47,612 bases of DNA from Lachnospiraceae bacterium (GTDB lineage Bacteria; Bacillota; Clostridia; Lachnospirales; Lachnospiraceae), in NCBI GenBank assembly GCA_009774235.1, contig VSNJ01000012.1:1-47612 (forward strand), in the 5' to 3' direction. The notes beneath the pieces are model-generated. The model was not told the origin of the DNA, made no database searches, and worked only from the letters and a program-made list of their open reading frames with translations. Positions 37,201 to 44,639 of the stretch are shown in pieces; the first letter of the stretch is position 1; the number at the start of each line of letters is the position of its first letter. Made by a program: the position numbers and the translations under genes.

Positions 37201-39950
37201 TCTGTGAGATAATGAATGTAGAGAAGATAGGAATACAGGATAGCTTCTTTGAATTTGGCGGGGACTCAATAAAGGCAATACAAATCATTTCAAAGCTTAG
37301 AAATTCAGGATATAATGTAACGGCAAAGGATATAATGAATGGTAAAACGCCTGAGAATATAGCACTTTATGTAAATAATGCGAATGAGAAGCGAAATTAC
37401 GAACAAGGTGAAGTAACTGGTAAAGTAGAATCAACACCAATAATAAAAAAATTTGGTGAATGGGCACTTGTAAAACCAGAACATTATAACCAGTCTGCAA
37501 TGATCTCAATAAATGAAATAGATAACAGAGTCATTTACGAAGCAGTAAATGAACTTGTAAAACATCATGATATTCTCAGAGCAGTATACAGGAATAAGGA
37601 ACTAGAGATACTTCCAATAGCTGAAAACAAGCTTTGTGATTTCTATGAATTTGATTACAGCAGTGAAGCGGATAAACATAAAGCTGTAGAGAATAAGTGT
37701 AATGAGATACAGGAAAGCATCGACCTTGAAAAAGGTCCGCTTGTAAAGGTGGCAGTATTTGAACTTGGAGAAACCAAGCAGATGATGTTCTGTATCCACC
37801 ATCTTGCTATTGATGGCATTTCATGGAGAATATTGCAGGAAGACTTTGAGACAGCGGTAAGTCAGATAAAGGCTGGAAAGAAAGTAACACTTCCTGAAAA
37901 GACTGCCTCATTTATCGAGTGGAGCCAGAAACTGAAAGAATATGGAGAAAAGCTCGAAAGCAAAGAAAAAGAGTACTGGAAGAATACAAGTGCAAAAATA
38001 TCAGAAGGACATGTTGTAGTAGAGTATCCAGAAACAGAAACCGGCCATGCAGTTGCAGAGTTCAGTAAAAAAACAACAGAAAAGCTTCTTACAAAGAGCA
38101 GCAATGCATATGATGCGAAGATAGATGAGGTATTGCTTGCTGGCTTAGCGAGAGCCGTTGGCAGAATAACTGGTCAGAAAAATGTCGCTGTAATGCTTGA
38201 AGGACATGGACGAGAAGAAATACATGAGCCAATCAATATAGACCGGACAGTAGGCTGGTTCACAAATATATATGCAGTATCACTTGCGTATAGTGAAGAT
38301 GATGATGAAGCGATAATCAATGCGAGGGATACAATGCGAAGTATTCCTAACATGGGAATGGGTTATGGATATGTTAAGCATGATGCTGAACCGGAAATTA
38401 CTTTTAATTATCTTGGAGATTTTAGTGAACGCAGGACTGATTTTGCAAATGAATACAGGACTGGAAATAATATATCAAAAGATAATAATACAGAAGATAA
38501 GATATCATTAAACGGACTGGTCAGTGAAGGCAAGCTTTTATTCTCTATCTTTAGTAAGTATGGAAAAGAATTTGCAGTTCTTCTCAAAACCGAATTTGAA
38601 AAGAGTGTAAATGAATTTGCTGAATATTGTGCAGCAAGTAAGCACTCTTCAAAAATGACTAATGACAATATAGTAAATAATAAATCGAATATTAAACTAA
38701 TATATGATCAGTTTATTTTTAATAATACTATTGATGAACGTTTGGCTAAATATAATTGTGAGGATATTGCGTCAGAATATGTTAAGTCAATAACTGAAAA
38801 AGAAATAATTAATCTATATAAGCCTTCATATACACAAAAACATTTTTATGAAATGGATAATAATATAGTTATATCTAAATTATCAGCTTATAACATAAAT
38901 AGTAATGATGTTATTTCCATTTTAAATGAACTGATAAGAACCCAGGAAGTATTCAGAACAGCATATGATATTAATATTGATAAAATGAAAGTTTATAATT
39001 ATTCAAAAATAGAAATACCTGTTTTAAATAATATAAATAATGAAAAATGGATTTCTTCAATTTTTACCATTTATAAAGGAGACATTTTAAATAAAGGAGG
39101 GCTTCTTTCAAGAATATTTGTTGTAAAAAATGATTATAACCAATTTGATATTTATTTTATATGTCATCATTCAATATCAGATGCAACGTCTGGTTCAATA
39201 ATTCCTGAATTGTTTAATAATATTGCAAATGGAAATAAAAATGACTATTTACCTAAACGTTCGTTTAGTGATGTAATTGTTAGCAAAAAGAAGTTAAGTA
39301 AAAATAATGAAAATAAAATAAAAGCTAAAGACTTTAAGAATGCTCTTGAAAAATTTAACAATGCATTAAAAAATGAAAACTATAAATATGCATACATAGA
39401 AATGAAGAAGAAATGTTCAAAAGCTGAGATAGCTGTAATAAATGATAACAATTTGAAGTGGCTGATAGATACGATGCTTGAATTGTTGCCGAATGAGTTA
39501 TGTGATTATATAGAAAACCGATTGCCTTTTATACTTATACATAATGGACGGACAAGTTTGGATTACAGTACACTTGGAATGTTCCTTTCCTTAATTATAG
39601 GAATTTATAATTCTGAAAACAGTATTGATTCTATAATTAAGGAGCTTGCAGCTTATCGAATGAAAGAACTGGATATACCTGATCACTTAGAAGCTTTAGA
39701 TGGCCAATTATTACATGAAATGAAAAATGTTCCATTTATTAATGTTCAAAGTATACGTACGGATTTTAATGTTGAAAAAGATTCGTTAATGGTAACGACA
39801 ACTGATAAATTTTTATCAGAAGTTGCACTTATGATGAATAATGATCAAATTTATATAAAAATTCCGATCGTATATAAAGATGTGGATAATTTAAAGAAAA
39901 AGATATTTTTATCTTTCAAAATGAAAGGAATATATAATGAAAACAAATAA
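31209..39950 (+). CDS. NRPS: C-A(Val-like)-T-C-A-T-E-terminal C-like domain
   Basis: This is a 2913-residue NRPS. C1 (about 10-440, His145 in HHIIVDG) begins with KIENVYPLTPLQEGMLFH, the start expected of a D-donor-accepting C domain that follows an E domain on another protein. A2 (about 450-950) has pocket D-A-L-W-L-G-G-T-F-K, one change from the Val code; T2 Ser1002 (GGHSL); C2 (His1179, HHIVSDG). A3 (about 1480-1965) has pocket D-A-G-Q-F-S-A-V-C-K, with no match I recall, though the V-C-K ending recalls aromatic codes. T3 Ser2020 (GGDSIK); E (about 2070-2480, His2197). A divergent terminal condensation-like domain (about 2500-2913, His2653 in CHHSISDA) replaces a thioesterase. ATG 31209 is chosen because GGAGG (31199-31203) precedes it; the TTG at 31197 overlaps that site. 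It overlaps the exporter gene by 14 bp. Confidence 0.92.
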   Translation: MAKINKKIENVYPLTPLQEGMLFHNIFDPNSTAYILQDVLSFNYNIDSQYLTDALKLLSKRYSVLRTSFVYKGMKDIYQVVLRERIPEIKEYDFSNLENDKKEKEINKIISNDLNRGFDLKNDTLLRLIHIKYSEGIDKIIFTMHHIIVDGWSNKKLIDVLYDYCYQLNKGKSYIRLENEINYEISLSNDYGEYIKWLVKQNKEKAEKYWEEELEGYDNDADIKPMNTPKSTKEQMREISGEVSVEITEKLKAAAEKCESTINTVAETAVGIMLQVYTGSSDVVFGKVVSGRNADIPGIENMIGLFINTIPVRVTADKDETISELIKKQQKKGTESTNYDYCSLADIQQNTVQGSELIKILYVFENYDSGSQKDESIDFRSKNISSREQTNYGISIISFENDDKLSFKIMYDPNRYYNEEVKLILVRLLKICEEMAEHPNAKVSELETVTEKEKQLILNDFNATETEYPRNKTVVELFEEQVKKTPDNIALVFEDKKLTYAEFNEKANSLAYKLRELGVKPDDFVAIIAERSIEMVCGIYGVIKSGGAYVPIDPAYPEERIAFMLEDCSPKAVLKYTTESIAFNTEISVIDLADGKVWEGASENPEAVNKPKDLIYCIYTSGTTGKPKGSLIEHRSVVRLVKNTNYIELDEHNVILQTGAMSFDASTLEVWGAFLNGGKLVITTKETITDNIKFRELINKEKVNTMWLTSTLFNQMISEENDIFDNLEHLLIGGEKLSDDHVRIMKSRNNGVKLTNGYGPTENTTFTTTYEIPAGFEMIPIGKPIANTQIYILNGDKLCGVGVPGELCTSGDGVARGYLNRPELTAERFVKNPFGKGKMYRTGDLVRWLPDGNIEYLGRIDEQVKIRGFRIELGEIESRIREIENIKDCAVIVRADDIGDKGIYAYYTSDSEIIVSDLRDRLTETLPEYMIPAYMMQIELIPVTRNGKLDKRALPKIEARAAKEYIAPRNDIDEKICAIFSEILNVEQVGVKDSFFELGGHSLRATRLVNRIEEETGTRIALKDVFSHPTVEQLAILAGADSKEYIPIPKAKEKEYYPMSSAQKRTYFIQQIHPEAITYNMPASLRLTDKVRPDALRAALQTVTDRHEILRTQFLMIDGEPVQKILDHVEADFDYVISSEPDEELMTEFLRPFDLASAKLARIKLVDKEEYHLMMFDMHHIVSDGMSMDIFEKEVMALYNGEKLEPLVHQFKDYSEWMLSRDLSGQAEYWKSQFDDEIPVLDMPTDYPRPQEQSNVGSKAEIILDETLSENIKQLANKTEATSYMVFLAAAMVTLSKYSRQEDIVIGSPISGRTHRDTEGMLGMFVNTLAMRGKPEKNKTFSDFLAEIKETCFKAYENQEYPFEELVEAVDVQRDMSRNPLFDVMLILQNNENTEFKLGESNAELTGIEGVIVKFDLIFNIEEIENRFEIILGYCTDLYKAETAEEIIKHFVEILKAVTSNEKQKLGNIEMVTADERKLILNDFNATDKAYERGKTIVELFEERVNQTPDNIAFVFEDEKITYAELNSRANSLAHKLREIGVKPDDFVAIIADKSIEIVEGIYGIIKSGGAYVPIDAAYPEDRIKYILEDCKPKAVLWYTSESINLSSKISVIDLADSKIWEGAFEDLELVNKPDDLIYCIYTSGTTGNPKGVLIEHSGISRLIDNVKCDFGMCSEDVILLFASFSFDASVGVYIAATVAGTKVVLLEPSKASDPAAIKKIVEKNNINILQFPPQFAAQYEMSDAKIVFTSGSEAIYDVTKEIVKYADFINAYGPTETAVCSTYLRIKKDAEVPDRITIGKPHSNVKIYILNDDELCGIGVSGELCIAGDGIARGYLNRPDLTAEKFVKNPFGEGRMYRTGDLARWLPDGNIDFLGRIDEQVKIRGFRIELGEIESRIREIESIKDCAVIAKADASGDKAIYAYYTSESKVSISEIKDRLSNNLPDYMMPAYMMQIDEIPMTRNGKLDKKALPEIESKSTREYIAPRNKAEEAVCAAFCEIMNVEKIGIQDSFFEFGGDSIKAIQIISKLRNSGYNVTAKDIMNGKTPENIALYVNNANEKRNYEQGEVTGKVESTPIIKKFGEWALVKPEHYNQSAMISINEIDNRVIYEAVNELVKHHDILRAVYRNKELEILPIAENKLCDFYEFDYSSEADKHKAVENKCNEIQESIDLEKGPLVKVAVFELGETKQMMFCIHHLAIDGISWRILQEDFETAVSQIKAGKKVTLPEKTASFIEWSQKLKEYGEKLESKEKEYWKNTSAKISEGHVVVEYPETETGHAVAEFSKKTTEKLLTKSSNAYDAKIDEVLLAGLARAVGRITGQKNVAVMLEGHGREEIHEPINIDRTVGWFTNIYAVSLAYSEDDDEAIINARDTMRSIPNMGMGYGYVKHDAEPEITFNYLGDFSERRTDFANEYRTGNNISKDNNTEDKISLNGLVSEGKLLFSIFSKYGKEFAVLLKTEFEKSVNEFAEYCAASKHSSKMTNDNIVNNKSNIKLIYDQFIFNNTIDERLAKYNCEDIASEYVKSITEKEIINLYKPSYTQKHFYEMDNNIVISKLSAYNINSNDVISILNELIRTQEVFRTAYDINIDKMKVYNYSKIEIPVLNNINNEKWISSIFTIYKGDILNKGGLLSRIFVVKNDYNQFDIYFICHHSISDATSGSIIPELFNNIANGNKNDYLPKRSFSDVIVSKKKLSKNNENKIKAKDFKNALEKFNNALKNENYKYAYIEMKKKCSKAEIAVINDNNLKWLIDTMLELLPNELCDYIENRLPFILIHNGRTSLDYSTLGMFLSLIIGIYNSENSIDSIIKELAAYRMKELDIPDHLEALDGQLLHEMKNVPFINVQSIRTDFNVEKDSLMVTTTDKFLSEVALMMNNDQIYIKIPIVYKDVDNLKKKIFLSFKMKGIYNENK
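36820..38560 (+). repeat. Paralogous A(C-terminal)-T-E block, copy 2
   Basis: This is the counterpart of 29300-31000. The two E domains share long identical stretches, while the adjoining substrate-binding A-domain cores differ. That pattern fits duplication of a module frame with exchange of the specificity subdomain. Confidence 0.75.
38690..39950 (+). other. Terminal condensation-like domain, AT-rich patch
   Basis: The last ~415 residues of the NRPS follow the E domain and have a condensation-like fold signature: HHSISDA, a variant of HHxxxDG with Ala in place of Gly. There is no carrier or A domain after it. Position and fold suggest a release domain that condenses the finished chain with an internal or external nucleophile. 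The DNA is visibly richer in A/T and AAA, AAT and ATA codons than the upstream NRPS modules. Confidence 0.65.
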
Positions 39951-41679
39951 AAAAAATAGTTCTTTATATCACGAACTTTTTATGAAAGATAATAAAAAAA
40001 ATTATATGTTGGCTTTTTGTGCAAAAATTATGGAAGCTGTAGCTAATATTCTAATTGCTGTTATGTTCTGTTTTTTAATTGATGGAATTGCAGATAAAAG
40101 CCTTGATGTTCTTTTTAAGGGAATTATTATAGGTGCTCTTATGATATTACTTACATTAATAGCAAAATTAATGGAAAAAAAGTTTGCAAATCAGTATATT
40201 ATGACATCATTATCAAGATACAAGATGTATATTTTTAAAACAATTCTAAATAAAGACATAAGTGCCTATGCAGATATTTCATCCAGTGGATTCATTAATT
40301 CTTTTTCAAACGATTTACAGTTTATTGAGACTAATTATATTAAAGGATTAATTGACATATTTTTTTATATATTTCAGTTAGTGATAACGTTAATAGTAAT
40401 GGCAGTTCTTAACATTTATTTAATGCTTGCAATTGTAGTAATTAGTATAATACCAGTATTTATAGCATTAAAAACAGGTAACGACTTAATAAAGAAGGAA
40501 AAAAAGACTTCTGAAAAAAACGAAACTTTTATTGATCAAACGAAAGAATTGCTTAATGGATTTGTTGTTATAAAGTCGTTTAAATCAGAAGAACAAATTT
40601 TAAAGATGTTTGATAATAAGAATTTTGTTCTGGAAAATACTAAAAATGAACGACGTGAGGCTGATGATTCTATGCAAATAATTGGTACTTTATCTACAGG
40701 ACTTATGCTTGTTGTTATAATTATATTGGGAATATTCTTTTCATTTAAAGGTATTGGAACACTCGGTTCTCTTTTTTCATTTGTTCAGCTTACAAACTAT
40801 ATTTCAATGCCAATTGAAAAGTTATTTCCAATGGTAACTAAGTATAAAGCTTCTCAGGGACTTATCGATAAAGTTATAGAAAGACTTAATAATGCAACAG
40901 TAAAAGAAGGAAATAAAACTATTGATTCATTTAATAAATCAATATGTCTCAATGATCTTTCGTTCTCATATGATGACAGTGAAGATGCAGTTAAGGATCT
41001 TTATATTGAATTCAAAAAGGGCGGAAGCTATGCAGTAGTTGGTCTTTCAGGAAGCGGTAAAACAACTTTATTTAAGCTGATGCAGGGTTTCTATAATGAT
41101 TATAGAGGAAGTCTTACAATTGACGGAATAGAGATGAAAGAGATAAGCTCGGACAGTTTAGCAACAATGCTTGGTGTTATCCAGCAGAATGTTTTCCTTT
41201 TCAATGCTTCACTTCAGGATAACATTACAATGTTTGGAGATTTTTCAAGGGAAAAGCTTGATTATGTAGTTAATAAGGCTGGGTTAAGCAAGCTTGTAAA
41301 TGACAAAGGATATGATTATCTTTGCGGTGACAACGGAAGCAATCTTTCGGGCGGTGAGCAGCAGAGAGTATCTATCGCCCGTGCATTACTTAAGGACAGC
41401 AGTGTACTCTTAATGGATGAGGCTATGTCAGCGCTTGATAACGCAACTGCGCAGGAAATAAGTGATGCTGTACTTGCTATACCAGATATTACTAAAATTC
41501 TTATAACACACAAGCTTGATGAAAGACAGCTCAGAAAAGTTGACAGCATCATTGTAATGAATAATGGCCAGATAATAGAACAAGGAAGCTTTGATGAGCT
41601 TGTAAATGAAAAAGGAATGTTCTGGTCACTTTATAATGTGTCCGGGATGAGCAATAGTAATGAAGAGGTTTTGGTATGA
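39937..41679 (+). CDS. ABC exporter half-transporter (membrane + ATPase fused)
   Basis: This 580-residue protein has an N-terminal six-helix ABC exporter domain (about 20-310) fused to an ATPase domain (about 335-570). The ATPase shows Walker A GLSGSGKTT (369-377), signature LSGGEQQR (470-477), Walker B LLMDE with Asp494-Glu495, and the H-loop LITHK. Such half-transporters work as homodimers in the inner membrane (MsbA/lipid-exporter class) and typically export the product of the neighbouring NRPS or PKS, giving self-protection. The ATG overlaps the NRPS stop by 14 bp, and its own end overlaps the FkbH-like gene by 4 bp (ATGA), so translation is coupled. The first third shares the AT-rich style of the preceding terminal C-like domain. 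Lipopeptide export is inferred from context. Confidence 0.9.
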   Translation: MKTNKKNSSLYHELFMKDNKKNYMLAFCAKIMEAVANILIAVMFCFLIDGIADKSLDVLFKGIIIGALMILLTLIAKLMEKKFANQYIMTSLSRYKMYIFKTILNKDISAYADISSSGFINSFSNDLQFIETNYIKGLIDIFFYIFQLVITLIVMAVLNIYLMLAIVVISIIPVFIALKTGNDLIKKEKKTSEKNETFIDQTKELLNGFVVIKSFKSEEQILKMFDNKNFVLENTKNERREADDSMQIIGTLSTGLMLVVIIILGIFFSFKGIGTLGSLFSFVQLTNYISMPIEKLFPMVTKYKASQGLIDKVIERLNNATVKEGNKTIDSFNKSICLNDLSFSYDDSEDAVKDLYIEFKKGGSYAVVGLSGSGKTTLFKLMQGFYNDYRGSLTIDGIEMKEISSDSLATMLGVIQQNVFLFNASLQDNITMFGDFSREKLDYVVNKAGLSKLVNDKGYDYLCGDNGSNLSGGEQQRVSIARALLKDSSVLLMDEAMSALDNATAQEISDAVLAIPDITKILITHKLDERQLRKVDSIIVMNNGQIIEQGSFDELVNEKGMFWSLYNVSGMSNSNEEVLV

Positions 41680-42713
41680 GTGAACAGAAAATTAAATGTG
41701 TAATATGGGATCTTGATAATACTATATGGGATGGTATCCTTATTGAGGATAAAGATGTAAAGCTAAAGCAGGAAGCAGTTGAAACCATAAAAGAACTGGA
41801 TAAAAGAGGAATTCTCCAATCTATAAGCAGCAAGAATAATTTTGATGATGCTAAGGCTAAACTTGAAGAATTCGGAATATGGGAAATTTTCATCTATCCT
41901 AAGATAAACTGGAACAGTAAGTCTGAAGCAGTTGGTGAGATAGCAAAGAATATCAACATTGGTATAGATACTCTTGCATTTGTTGACGATCAGCCATTTG
42001 AGCGTGAAGAAGTTGCTTTTGGACATCCGGAAGTACTTTGCATAGATTCTGCTGATATTTCCAAGATCACTGAAATGGAGCGTATGGTTCCTACGTTCAT
42101 TACAAGTGATTCAGCAAACAGACGTAATATGTATCAGACTGATATTGTGAGAAATGAAGTTGAACAGGAATTTACCGGTACAAAGGAAGAATTCCTTAAA
42201 ACTCTTGATATGAAGCTGGCTCTAAGACATGCACAGGTTTCCGATATCCAGCGTATGGAGGAACTTACAGTCCGTACTCATCAGCTTAATTCTACTGGTT
42301 ACATATATTCTTACGATGACCTTACAAGACTTATGGAATCTGATGAATATGAGCTCATCGTTGCAGGTCTTGACGATAAGTACGGTACTTATGGAATGAT
42401 AGGAATGGCGCTTATCAAAAAAGAAGAAAAAAAATGGGAACTAGAACTTTTACTCATGTCATGCCGTGTAGTATCTAAAGGTGTTGGAAATATCTTCATG
42501 AACCACATAATAAATACTGCAAGAGAAAAAGGTGTAAGATTCACAGCGAAATTTGTTCCAAGTGACAGAAACCGTGTTATGTATATTACATATAAGTTTA
42601 ACGGATTCAGCGAAGCCGGAGAAAAAGACGGAGTTACTATACTGGAAGCTGATCTTTCATATGAACGTAAGATACCTGGTTATGTTACATTAGATTTAGA
42701 AAAGGGGGTGTAA
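41676..42713 (+). CDS. FkbH-like bifunctional glyceryl transferase/phosphatase
   Basis: This 345-residue protein of the FkbH/OzmB/ZmaN family has a HAD-like phosphatase half beginning with DLDNTIWDG (nucleophile Asp12, Asp14) and a C-terminal GNAT-like acyltransfer half. Cys263 in LLMSCRVVSKG matches the position of the cysteine that carries the glyceryl group in characterised members. The family takes 1,3-bisphosphoglycerate, removes the phosphate and loads a D-glyceryl thioester onto the dedicated ACP; this is the committed step of methoxymalonyl- and hydroxymalonyl-ACP synthesis. The acceptor here is presumably the free FVNS-type ACP at 14382. The gene overlaps the exporter by 4 bp and is 6 bp from the acyl dehydrogenase gene. 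FkbH homologues can also load lactyl-type starters, so the role depends on the whole gene set, which is present here. Confidence 0.92.
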   Translation: MSEQKIKCVIWDLDNTIWDGILIEDKDVKLKQEAVETIKELDKRGILQSISSKNNFDDAKAKLEEFGIWEIFIYPKINWNSKSEAVGEIAKNINIGIDTLAFVDDQPFEREEVAFGHPEVLCIDSADISKITEMERMVPTFITSDSANRRNMYQTDIVRNEVEQEFTGTKEEFLKTLDMKLALRHAQVSDIQRMEELTVRTHQLNSTGYIYSYDDLTRLMESDEYELIVAGLDDKYGTYGMIGMALIKKEEKKWELELLLMSCRVVSKGVGNIFMNHIINTAREKGVRFTAKFVPSDRNRVMYITYKFNGFSEAGEKDGVTILEADLSYERKIPGYVTLDLEKGV

Positions 42714-42719
42714 ACAATA

Positions 42720-43856
42720 ATGGATTTTTTATTGACTAAAGAGCAGAAAGAATTACAGAAAGAGATCATTAATTTTGCTAAAGAGAATCTTAACGATGAA
42801 GAGTATTTAGAGAAGTATTCCCCTGTACTATGGGAGCGTATCTGTGATTTTGGCATACTCGGTATTACTGTAGGTGAAGAATATGGCGGACTCGGTGAGA
42901 GCTATCTCACTGCAGCTCTTGCTATTGAGGCTCTCGGATATGGATGCAAGAACAACGGATTCATATTTGTAGTAAACAATCACATCTGGGTAGCTCAGAA
43001 CATGATATATCTTTATGGCAGTGAAGAATTGAAGAAAAAATATGTTCCTGATATGGTAGAGGGAAAGAAGATAGGCTCTATAGCAATAACAGAAGCTGAG
43101 TCCGGTTCGGATTCCTTATCAATGACTACTACTGCTGTTGAGGACGGAGATAGCTACATACTGGACGGAAGCAAAATGTTTATTTCTAATGGTCCTATTT
43201 CCGATATTTTCATAGTATTTGCTGTTACAGGAACTGAACCTAAGAAGTCATTTACTGCATTTGTTGTTGAAAGAGGCTTTGAAGGTGTAAGAACAGGTCC
43301 GGATATTGAAAAAATGGGATTGTGCTCATGCCCTACAAGTGAGCTTATCCTTAATAATGTAAGAGTACCTAAGGAAAATGTCATTGGAAAGTTAAATGGC
43401 GGTTCTTACATTATGACTTCTGGTCTTGAGTGGGAGAGATGCTATGAATTTGCTCCTCATATCGGTGTTATGCAGCGAATCATGGAAACTTGTATTGAAC
43501 AGGCAAGAAAGAGAAGGCAATTTGGTAAGCCTATTATGGAATATCAGGCTGTTAGCCATAAGATAGCTGATATGCAGGTAAGAATAGAGTTGTCACGACA
43601 GATGCTCTATAAGTACGCATGGCTTAAGGACAGAAAACGTTCAGCATTTCTTGAAGCATCTATCCTAAAACTCTATGTAAGTGAAAGTTACATACAAACT
43701 TGCAGAGATGCTATGCAGATTTTTGGTTCATACGGATATACAAAGGAATACGGTATTGAGCGTGAACTCAGAGATGCACTTGCTTGCAGCATCTATTCAG
43801 GAACTAATGAAATGCAGAAGAATACAATATTTAATATTGCTAATGCAAAATATTAA
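42720..43856 (+). CDS. Acyl-ACP/CoA dehydrogenase (FkbI/ZmaE type) for hydroxymalonyl-ACP
   Basis: This 378-residue FAD-dependent acyl-CoA dehydrogenase fold protein has AITEAESGSD, FISNGP, the RRQFGKPIMEYQAVSH arginine/FAD segment and the QIFGSYGYTKEY C-terminal motif. The usual C-terminal catalytic Glu (YEGT in short- and medium-chain enzymes) is Ser360 (YSGTNE). A glutamate in SGLEWER (Glu239) matches the alternative base position of isovaleryl- and long-chain enzymes. That is consistent with the FkbI group, which completes oxidation of the glyceryl-ACP carbon toward the carboxylate. It needs an electron acceptor, and etfB and etfA follow directly. The spacing of 6 bp from the FkbH-like gene and 15 bp to etfB supports one transcript. 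Confidence 0.9.
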   Translation: MDFLLTKEQKELQKEIINFAKENLNDEEYLEKYSPVLWERICDFGILGITVGEEYGGLGESYLTAALAIEALGYGCKNNGFIFVVNNHIWVAQNMIYLYGSEELKKKYVPDMVEGKKIGSIAITEAESGSDSLSMTTTAVEDGDSYILDGSKMFISNGPISDIFIVFAVTGTEPKKSFTAFVVERGFEGVRTGPDIEKMGLCSCPTSELILNNVRVPKENVIGKLNGGSYIMTSGLEWERCYEFAPHIGVMQRIMETCIEQARKRRQFGKPIMEYQAVSHKIADMQVRIELSRQMLYKYAWLKDRKRSAFLEASILKLYVSESYIQTCRDAMQIFGSYGYTKEYGIERELRDALACSIYSGTNEMQKNTIFNIANAKY

Positions 43857-43871
43857 CCAGGAGAGATAAAA

Positions 43872-44639
43872 GTGAAAATAGTAGTTTGTATTAAACCTGT
43901 CCACACTGAACTGGTATTCCCCCATGAACAAAGCAATGAGCCATTTTCAATGAATCCATACGATCTTTATGCTCTTGAACAGTGTATTGCTTTAAAGAAA
44001 AAAATCAATTGTACTGTTTATTGCATATGTCTTGGACCGGAAAGTGCAGAGTCAATACTTAGAAAAGCTTTCGCTATGGGAGCTGATGAAGCTATACATA
44101 TATGTGATAAAGCCTTTGCCGGTTCTGATACAGTAGCAACTTCATATATACTTTATAAAGCTCTTACAAAACTTATGCCTTTTGATCTTATAGTTTGCGG
44201 GAAAAAAACTATTGATGGTGAAACAGGTCAGGTAGCTTCGGGACTTGCAGAACGTCTTGATATGGATTGTATAAGTGATCTGTTGAGTATTTCATGTGAG
44301 AATGAAAATGAAATACTCGCTGAGCAGAATTCTGTGGACAACTATAATGTTATCCGGTTGGATCTGCCTGTAGTTGTATCTTTTGATAATTTCACTACCA
44401 GGCATCCTAAGATAAGCCTGACCACTATGAAGAAAGCAAAGAATAAGAACATTGCAAAATTAGGCATAAATGCAATAAATGCTGATAAAACATTATGTGG
44501 ACTCAGTGGTTCAAAAACACAAGTGCTCAATATAAAGGACAAAATGGTTAAAAAGACATCTGAAACCGTTCCAGATGATCCAGAAGAACAGGCAAAGCTT
44601 ATTATTTCCATGATGACAGGAGAGAAGGTGAGTTCATGA
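43872..44639 (+). CDS. etfB: Electron transfer flavoprotein beta subunit
   Basis: This 255-residue EtfB (FixA family) has the N-terminal IVVCIKPVH strand, MNPYDLYALEQC, and the nucleotide-binding segment CGKKTIDGETGQVASGLAERL. With EtfA it forms the soluble heterodimer that takes electrons from an acyl dehydrogenase flavin. The start is GTG at 43872, preceded by CCAGGAGAG (43858-43866). It lies 15 bp after the acyl-ACP dehydrogenase gene and overlaps etfA by 4 bp, which points to a dedicated electron outlet for that dehydrogenase. The IDGETGQV wording resembles clostridial ETFs, some of which bifurcate electrons, but sequence reading alone cannot decide this. It could also serve the general metabolism of the host. 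Confidence 0.93.
   Translation: MKIVVCIKPVHTELVFPHEQSNEPFSMNPYDLYALEQCIALKKKINCTVYCICLGPESAESILRKAFAMGADEAIHICDKAFAGSDTVATSYILYKALTKLMPFDLIVCGKKTIDGETGQVASGLAERLDMDCISDLLSISCENENEILAEQNSVDNYNVIRLDLPVVVSFDNFTTRHPKISLTTMKKAKNKNIAKLGINAINADKTLCGLSGSKTQVLNIKDKMVKKTSETVPDDPEEQAKLIISMMTGEKVSS

Noticed and set aside
41676..42713. Starter-unit loading (lactyl or glyceryl starter) by the FkbH-like protein
   Set aside because: The AMP-ligase/ACP loading module already provides a starter, and the full dehydrogenase set fits an extender unit better.
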